Assembly: GCA_964019415.1 (NCBI GenBank) | Contig: OZ025887.1 | Span: forward strand, 4,330,381-4,394,380 | Origin: Ianthella basta | Lineage: Eukaryota; Porifera; Demospongiae; Verongiida; Ianthellidae | Direction of reading: 5' to 3' | Length of the DNA: 64,000 nucleotides | Shown: one piece after another, positions 47,301-57,300 of the stretch | Layout of the letters: the number at the start of each line of letters is the position of its first letter | Numbering within the stretch: the first letter of the stretch is position 1 | Translations under genes and position numbers: made by a program | The notes under the pieces: generated by a model | Seen by the model: only the letters and a program-made list of their open reading frames with translations | The model's database searches: none | What the model was told of the DNA's origin: nothing

Positions 47301-50300
47301 AAGGACCACAGAGAGGAAGGACCACAGCATGGTGATATATTGTCTAGCGGCTAGACTAGGTGAGACATCAATACAACAATTTAAATTCTATTATCAGTAG
47401 ACAACACTTTCATACACACAATTTATACAATAACTGCAAGCATTTGGGAAGGGTAAGAGACGTAAAGAGTGAACAAAGTAAAGCAACATTTCATCCAATT
47501 TGTGTTACTAGCAAAGAAAATTCTTCATCGACAAACAGAAACAAAGCATGGAATTGTAATAAAGCTTTAAATCTTCAGGAAACTTAAGTTGTAACGCTTT
47601 ATCTCCAGACCACGGTCACAAACATGTGACAAGATGACAACCATGTGACAACCATGTGACAACCATGTGACAACCATGTGACAACCATGTGACAACCATG
47701 TGACAACCATGTGACAACCATGTGGCATCCACATAAGGAAATCCATGCTGTGTACGTACCTGTAGTTTCATGTCCAGGCATTGCTTCAGCTGCATAGCTA
47801 CAGCTGGTTTCCATGACGCACAATTGGCCAACAATATGATCACCCTAGCAACCACAGATGCAGAGGTAAAGTCAGACTTCTCCAAATGGTGAGCACCAGT
47901 GGAGCACAGGTACTTGACAGCAGCGAGGCCGGACACGTCAGTGCCTCTCTCTCCCTCCTTGGTGGTGGTGGCGCTTCCCTCCTGTCCAGCTGCATACACA
48001 GCACGATCTGCTACCTGTAGTGGACCAGGGAAGGAGAGAGGGTGAAAGGAGGGGGTGGGAGTGGGGAATATGAAAGGAGGGAGGGGAAGCAGGAGAGGGA
48101 AGAGAGAGGACGGAGGAAGGATGCAGCAGAGAAGGGAACCAGGAAGTAGAGAGTGGATAGAGTGAAAGAAAGGCCTCACACAGGAACACTCACAGTTGCC
48201 ACCAAATTACTAATTTTTGCTTACTTACGTTGTAGAAGTAGACAGTTGTAGAAACACATGTGTGCACATACATATGTATGCACTTCTACAACTGCTTGCA
48301 TGACGTGCTGCCATGCACAGAATGCAACTCAACGGTACAGCACCAAACACACTCACGTCAGGGCTAATGCGCAGGAGGAACTGTGACAGAACTGAGAGTC
48401 CTTGGACAGCCAGCTCCGGATTGGAGCACCTGAGGAGAGAAGATGAGGATGAGGACAATGTTGAAGTGGACATTGCTAGAGACCACACAGACACATAAAT
48501 GCGCAATGCATGTAAATAATAATATTACATAGAAGACATAAGGTTAAAGTGAGCATCATGGAGAATCAGATGCATAGTAAATATCCACAAACCTTAACTT
48601 GCATAGTGTATGTGTTTTGTAGGGCCAAGCTATTGAACACCCCAAATGTTAAAGCAGTCAACAAAGTGTGGATCTGGTGTACTTGCCGGCTAATGTCAAT
48701 GAGTGTCGGTAGGAGCCGTTCCGACAGGAGCTGGCCAACATTTGGGTTCTGAGTAACCCACTTTGGGAGCTGGGATTGGAAGTGTGTTGAGAAGAAAGAT
48801 GGCTCACATCAAGCATGCTGTTCACCACAACATATCAATCCACTATTATCTAAGACATTTGTCACAACATACCTGTACTGTGCGAACCAGCACTAACCAT
48901 ACAGTTGCACACCAATGCATAGGGACAGCCACAAACCCACACACAGACACACACACGCAGATACTTTTAACATACTGAATGAGAAGTGACTGCTCCACCT
49001 TCCTGCATACTCCAACCACATATTGTTTTCTGACCCATTTCTCCCCTCTTCCCTCCCCCCTTCACTCACGTCCTTCTCCTTTGGCAACATGAGGGCCAAC
49101 AGGCCCATCAGCCGATCAAACATAGAGTAGCAAAACTCCTTCTCCATCTCGCCAATTTCATCGAACACTTCAGGGTGGTCCGTTATCGAGGTAACTCGCA
49201 GCAAGGGAGGCTTTGAGTTCTGACGCTCTGGGGTACCACCACGGGCAGCAGATGATGCATCTGTCTCTTTCTGCATGTCTGGAACACACGGCACAAGAAC
49301 ACAAGGTGGGGTGGGGGGGTGGGGGATACGTATGATAAGCAAGCAGGCGAGCAGAAGTACAAGGAAGCAGACAGTGAGGAAGGTAGACAGTGAAGGAGAT
49401 AAACAGTGAGGGAGAAACTAGTAAGTGGAAGGCATTGATGCGCTTACCTTTCTCTCTGGACATGGCAAGGCCAGAACGGAGGCAAAATGTGAGCAGCTTC
49501 AGACAATCAAGATAAATGACTGCCACAGTGTGCAGATAGCTATCCTCAATCCCTACAGAATACAGAATAACAGCATACTGGAGTAAAAGCAAGTAACCAT
49601 TCACATGTACCCAATGTGGCTCACTACCAACATATGTACTGTACCATACACCCCACCACAGCTCAAGCACACATTGACAGTAGAGTAGACCACTGCACAC
49701 CACACTAACCTGAGTCAGCTTGGTTCAGCACACTTGCAGTGGAGAGACAAATGTGCGTGAACAGGAGGAAGGAGTGCTGAGCAAGGTAGGCCTTGAGAGT
49801 TGCATTCTTGGGGTCCTTCTCGGCAGCTGACAGCGACACGCCTTTGGAGATCTCTGCAGAAGACAATTTGGCACACTGAACAGACAACTGGTGCGCTGAG
49901 AGAGATGTATGGTGTAGGAACACCACAATGAACATACAGATACACATATTGTGCCCAGAGTACATAAGAGATGTACTCTTGATTGCAATCATTACCAGAG
50001 AATCCAGGCTTGAGATAACACTGGATCTCACTCAGAAGCCAAATTAGCTAAGCTACTGTACAGTATCTGTAAATGGTGGAACAAGGGCTCATTCATGTTG
50101 TGCACATTCCTCACAATCACTTTGACAGTTTGATTATTTGCACATGCAACCACAATCCGATGAAGCGGACCAACCCTGTCTAACAGTCACAGCAAAAGTA
50201 ATGTCAGTGGAACTGCCACAGCTTATCGAAAATACAACCAAAATCCCCTCCAGCATCAAGATTGCACTGTTGCTGATGCTACTGGGTCATGTCGCGTGGT

Positions 50301-51250
50301 ATTGTGGCAAGATGATGTGAACAGGCTCAAACTGGACAAAACTATGAATCGGTGAATCTTACCGTAAGGATGTTTGATGGTACAAAGTACCTGTCAGTGC
50401 CTTCAAGTACTTTTATGGGCGTGCAACTGTAGGTAGACCAAACTACATGAACGGCACTGTACAGTGCAGCTTTGATGACGCCACGCTCTTAATGTCGCTC
50501 AGGCATGCAAGCTTTGTGCATCAGGAGATTGTGTCTTGTCTCTTTCCTATAACAAGTGACACACCTAGCTTTTGCAATAACCAGGGTATCTGTCCAGGAA
50601 ATACTCAGTCACAGTGTGTGAGCAGTAAGATTGCTACTCTTCACCTTGGTAAAACAGCAACTTTCGTGTTCACTTCTACCTTCTTGTTCAAGGGCAACTA
50701 ATCTCCAAAGCTGAGGTACAGACTAATGTAACTAGCACAGTGTAGTAACCTGGGGGGAATTGTGCATGAGTGTTTGTATCACCGTTTGATCATTCCGAAT
50801 GTTTGTAATGGTTATCCAATTTAAGTGATTTGTACTTGGTCATGCATGGACCTTTCTGGATGATCGCTTGCTGTTGTACTCAAGCTGCACTGCATGATGA
50901 GTATGTGATTAAGTCTGCAGTGTCCAGTGAGTCAAGGCTGGCTCGCTGCATGCTCTAGAAGTGTAGGCTTCGTAGGCCAGTGGTAACACACAGTTAATAT
51001 GGAGGCACTCTAGAATGACCTGGAGCACACAAACCGTGACTGGCAGCCAGCCTGCCACAACGAAGAGCAAAGGCAAATTATCTAGGACAAATGGATAGAG
51101 GTCTTGATATTTTACAAGATGGAAAAATGAGATAGATGTGAAGTCTGGGACAAAAGGCTGGAATGACTTAGAGGTGTGGGTGTCTGTTCAGACAAATACA
51201 CGCACACACACACACATGTACACACACGTACACACACACGTACACACACA

Positions 51251-51310
<60 letters not shown>

Positions 51311-54300
51311 AGCAACAGCACAACAGATCTGACCTCGCTTTGTGGTGTAGTAGCTGTTGGTCTTCTCTTCCTCGGGCTTGTGCAGAGTGAGGGGGTAAAA
51401 GGTCCATTTGTCATTGGGGCTGAGCGAGCCACTTCTCTCCTCCTTACGGTAACAGCCCAGGCAGAGATCATAATCATCTTTAGTTTCACAGTGCAGGCGG
51501 TGAGAGGTGATCATCAGGTGACAAATGTCACAACAGAAACGCATCTCAAGGAACTTGTGATCCCTGTGGTACAACTGTGGTCGTCTGTCAGGACGATCTG
51601 GAGCATGGAGGACAGAGTACAGCATGGATAGAGTGGAAGATGAAGAAATTCATACACAGCACCGATTTCAGTCCATCAAACACTCCATGCACTTAACACA
51701 CATGCTCAAAATAATGCAAATAACACATATTCACACTTAATACTCAAATACATGCGTAGTGGAACACATGTAGAACTCTGTGTAACATGATGGGTCTATG
51801 TGTGTCTATATGTGTAACCTGCTAGCTCTGTAGATCTAGGTGTTAACTATGTGTTGATTAGTAACGATTATAGGGTGCCCTGCGTCGCCACTCTATATGT
51901 AGCTTTTGCTCTTTGTTTGTACAAAACTACTTATGCATGTGGTACTTGCTGTATTGTGGGGTTGCATAATGATGTTGAGGCTGATGCCTGTCTTGTGAAG
52001 TCCATTCAAGAAGCGTTCACCGATGGAACATTACATACACATGAACACACACACGCGTGCACACATACATGCACACACACACATGCACACACACACACAC
52101 ATGTACACAGAAACAAAACACACACACATCTCAGGTCACACAAGGACTCACGAAAGTAACACGTCTGGCAGAGGTCAAGGTCACTTGCTTCCAAGTCCCT
52201 GTACCATGCAGAGGAAATGTCAGTGCGACAGCCGTCACACTGGACACTCACTGACAGGTTGCTATTGTGCCACAGCGATGACACAATGAAGAGGTGGCAC
52301 TCCTGCAGCCAAAGGTGAGATGCACATGGCAACTTGCTAGGACTAGGTCTTCCGTACGTTAATAGATACACATATTGAATGATTCGATTGAGTCAAGTAC
52401 CGCTACCGATCAGCTTGCTAAAATGCTTCGATTCACAGTGACCGCTATTTCCCAAGTTAACGAGGAAAGCACTTGCTGACGGCATCAGCACTAAAAATGT
52501 TCCCAGCACGGCTATCCGCCAGTGACTGCATACATGTACAGCTGCCTGACTCTCTGTCACATTCCAGAACAGCAGCGCTATGCAACTAAGACATTCTACC
52601 TGTTACTAGTACAAACGTGATCACTATCGGTATCAAGGAAGCTGTCAATCACTGCACCTTTCGCAGCAGCTAAGCCCTAAGTCAGGAAAGAACAGCAACT
52701 CAAGTAAGTACAAGCTAGTTTTCATTGCAACAAGCAGCTTCCTGTGCAGTATGTTTAATTCACAAGAAATCTTGGCTCATTCGCAAATAGTGATGCCCAA
52801 GCCATCTTTTCTGTCCCCACTAATTATCATGGATAGCCTGGGCACTATATCACTGTACTGTAATGTCAGCAATTTAGGGTTAGTGCACCCCCAGTCATTT
52901 GATTACCACAGCTGATTCACCCAAGAGAGGCGTACACATGTACGTACTGTATCTACTGTAGTCCGTACTAACTGCCTTATACACGTTCTCACATAATGTT
53001 TCATGTATAAATGACAAAGTACTAACAATGACAGTAGTTAGCCTTGTAAAACAGACTTGCCTCAACTCCTGCCATTTCTTGGTAGAAATAATTGTAGATT
53101 GATGCATGTACAAATATGTCGTTCGCGCTTTAATTCTTACAGAGTTCAATGTTCACGGTTGAAGACAACAATACGGATTTGTGGTGCATTCCTGTGTACC
53201 CCCTCCCCCCTCCCCCCTGCAATCACGTACCTTTTCATCAACAGTCACTGCTGATTCTCGCATTAGTTCTTGTAACTGTCCAAGAGATGTGACTGACTTG
53301 AGCACTGTGAGATAAGTCTGGAACCTCTCATAACGAGCCAGCATCTCATCCTCGTGTGGCTGCTTGGGAAGAACGCTCCTTGCACCATCAAACCGTGTTT
53401 GGATGGCAGTTGACAAAAGGAACTCCGGCAGGTGTTGGTCTCCAATGAACTGCATGTCGTAGTCTCTCCAGTGGGTATCGAACAAGTGAAGTAGATAGCC
53501 TTTGACAACCATCTTCTCCCAGGTGACTTCTTCATGTGCTTGTCCCACGCTACCATGTGACCTGAGCAACTCAAGCAATTGCATGATTATGTCATAATAC
53601 GACTGACGCACACGCCCCTCCAGCTCAAGGCCACACCCCTCCAGTTCATGAACATAGTGCTCTGGAAAGTGGTGCTGCTGGGAGAACAGCTGCGACAGGA
53701 AGGCCACAGAAGGTAGAGAAAAGATGTCCGCATTTCTCAGATGGTCTGACACAAAATTCAGCACAACAGCCAAATCCTTGGCAGCCTTCTGCCTCTGGGT
53801 AAGGAACTCTTCCACCATCTCTTTAGTGACTGATGTCTTGCGCACAAAGTCCATCACAATACAAAATGACGGATACTTCTGGGCTAGGCTCTGTTCAGTC
53901 TCCACGGCAACCTCCGGTGCACCAGCATCATCCTTGTCAACAGAGGCGGCAGAAGCACTTCGTTGCCACTGTCGGTATTTCATTAAGAAGCTGGTAGTCT
54001 GCTGTGGGATCACAGGCAGGAGTTTCTTGGATGTCGCAAGGCCAGCAAACCTCAACAGGAACAGGGCCTTGTTGAGACAGTCTTTGACGGGACCGTCCTC
54101 ATCCATCTTGCTCTGCTTGACAGGATCCTCCTCACTCTCTCGCGCCGCTGCAACCTTCTGTCTGGCCTCAACCAGCTCTCTGCGTAGAAACTGGGCCATT
54201 GCATAGGCATCTTTCATTCCCTGGGTGACTTTCAGAGATGTGCCTGTCAGTTAAGGAGAAGAATGGCAGTCATAGTGTGCGCATACAAGGCATGACCTGC

Positions 54301-57300
54301 ATGTACACATGCAAGCACAGTATAGGCAGCTATTAGAGGGAAAAGCATCCAGCTCCCATCACGCACTACTGCAGACAAGTACACAATAGTATTATTGGCC
54401 TGTTATTGTGAGGAGTTGTCAGTTTGTTGACTACACCTGTCACCTGTCACCTGTCACCTCCACACCTGTTACTCACAATTGCCCAATCTCTACATGACAC
54501 CAGTCACCTCCACGTCAATTTACCCCTCTTCTTGCAACATTTTGTAAAATAGTCACTATGAATGTCATTCAACTCACAATTCACCTCTGAAATTTGACCT
54601 CACTAGGGACTGCAAGCAGGGGAAACTGTTCACATACATTACTGCGCCAAAATTGAGGCCAAAGGCAGAGATGATCTGTGAGTCAAATGACTTTTGCAAT
54701 AACCATTTTGCAAAATTCTGCATCACTATCACATTTGTCTTTACCCTACCAAGTACGTTTACCTGTCACCAATCACCTCTACCTGTCAGCATCAACAGTC
54801 ACCTCACCTCACCTGTCAGTGTCACTAGTCACCTCACCTCACCTGTCAGTGTCACCACCTCTACCTTACACTTGTCATCCAACCATCCACGTCACCTCTA
54901 CCTGACACCTATATGCACTGCAACTACCCACTCACCAGCAGCTACTAGCTCTTCCCTGATTTGCTGTGAGTGCCAAACTAGAGCCGCAAAAACAGCATGA
55001 AGTGCTTGATCGACAACTGCTCCCCCATAATGCATTTGAGGGCCGCGGTGCATGGCCCTACAAGTCTCTATTATCTCCTGTCCACCATGGCCACTAGCCA
55101 GGCTTGTCAGCATCTCGTTGAACTCAGAACCGGCAGGAATGCTCGAATGCCGAGTGGACAAAGTGCGGCTAAACTTTTCAGTCATGCCACCACGAAACAG
55201 CTTCTTCCATGCATCGCTGCTGGTCAACCAGGACTCTGCCTTCTGGCCCAATTTCTTTCCTTCATCCTCCACAGGATCTTTCTCTTCCTCCTTGAGGTAT
55301 TTCTGTCTTCGGCTGCCCATTACAAAAGAACAGAACTTTCCTATCATGTGAGCAATAGTAAGCTGAAGATCAGCAAGAGGTCCCATGGATTGAGGCTGCA
55401 GCCCGTACGCACGAACAATGTACTTGTACATCCAACTTCCCGTAGAGGATATGACATTAAAACGGAATGTGAGCTTGTTGCCCTGGAATTCGATATGGGT
55501 AGGCCAATCAGATGACCCCACTGTTCCGTGAAGAGAATGCGTGCTGGATGAGTCGGAGCTTGTGAACTCCAGCTTGTCATACTGCCTCTCCACACGGCAG
55601 CTTGGGTCAAAGTCAACTGTCATCCTGGTGGCTCCTGGTGCAAGGAACGACTCCTCCTTGTGTACTTCATGCACAGCACCACTGGAGGACTCCCTCACCC
55701 ACATCTTGAGAACATGTGTGTCCTTGGCTTCTTCCTCCTTCACAGCATCACCTTCCTCAGTTGAAGAGTCCGGTTTTGGGACGGTGAAGACAAAGAGGTT
55801 GGGATGCTGCTTTTCAGTGTTAGCTACGGCCATCAGCAGCTCTTTCAGTGGCGGCAGGAGCTTCAGCGCAACAAAACTCCCTGGGAAGGGAATGGAATTG
55901 AGATAGAACAGAAGCTGCGGAAGAACACATCCAATGACAGTACAGGGCAGTTTCTCCATTGTGGCTTCATTCAGCTGAAGGCTGGCTAGTTGACCAAGCA
56001 GATCAACAGCTTTCTCCAATAGGAGGAAAGAGTATCGAATGATAAGTATGCCTGCAGCTTCCCTCAGATCCTTTTGCTTCCCTTCTATATGCCTGCTGCA
56101 CCACTGGAAGAAGCTGCACTGGATAGACTGAAGGAGTTGCACGATCATTTCTGCCTCCATTCCTACCTCACCCTTTAGGGTCATGCGAGTCTGGTTGCAA
56201 GCCACGTTAACTATGCGGAGGAGGGTATCCATCACCTTCTCAACGTCAATGTCATCCTTTGCCTTTGGGGAAGAAGGAAGCTGGAGTAGCTTGAAGCTAT
56301 CCTTCACAACAAAGTATTGGCAGAGCCCTTTGAACTTTAGCATCCACGAAGCCGACTGAACTCTTCCAACGGAGGCAAACATTTCCATGAGGTGCTCCTG
56401 TCGCGACTGCACACTTGGAAAGAACACAGGAACTCCAGAGACGACAATGTCCTTTGCAAGTTCGTGTGTCTTTGCATCCTCTTCAGCCGAGTCAATCAAG
56501 CTGCACAGGTGTGAAAGAATGGTCTGGCTCACTTCACCTCTTGTACTGCCACTGTTTCTCTTCCTGCCAGCAGACTCTTCCAAAAATGGAAGGGCTGCTC
56601 TCAGCAGCATGAGGCAAAGGTGAGCCAGTAACTTGCCGGATGGGTCAGGACTGATGGCCAGTGGAACATACAGACTCCAGATCTTCTCAAGGGATATCTC
56701 TTCCACTGAGAGATGGCCTTCCGTAAGGGAGGAGAGGTCTTGCTCTTGCACTTGCAATCGCTGCGCAATCGTCCTCAGGTCCACCAACATCTGAATGAGA
56801 AAGCCTACAATCCTTGTCAGCAGAATGGATCCAGACACTTCTGAATCACTGGGCAAGGGTGCACTCGAGCCAATCACTTGGTTAACCCCAAGCAGTGATT
56901 CTTCCTTCCTCACTGCCTTGCCATTGATTGTAATTTTCTGTATGCCCATCCTCTCTGCCTTGTCTCCCACAGTCCCAATGAACTTGAGGTAGATACATCT
57001 GCATGCGTCAGTGGTGCAGGTAAGGGGAACACGCTCCTCATCTTGAGTGCTACCAAAGAACGCTACAGGTACGTCTTCATTGTAGGTTTCCCCCTGCTTC
57101 CTTTCACTAACCAAGGCCGCCAGTTCTGTTTTACTCATGGTATCGTACTTGCTGAAGTGCTCAAAAAAATCAGAAGTAACAGCCTCCTTTCGTCTGAGGT
57201 AGAAGACCAGTCCCATTGCAGGGGCCTGGTCCCCCTTCTGACCCATGATGCTCAAACTCTGCACCTCCAACATCCTCTGCTGGTGGTGCTCTAGAACCAT

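Larger units (their letters stand above)
49854..51333 (-). other. ZZEF1: ZZEF1 intron, 1.5 kb
   Basis: It contains the RPA-like OB-fold relic (50160-50430, plus strand) and a long CA-rich stretch next to the upstream exon (51198-51309). Other sequence is not recognised. Confidence 0.65.

Noticed and set aside
47639-47724. Regular direct repeats that could be mistaken for a CRISPR array
   Set aside because: The 11-bp units are back to back with no unique spacers, and this is animal DNA. It is a minisatellite.
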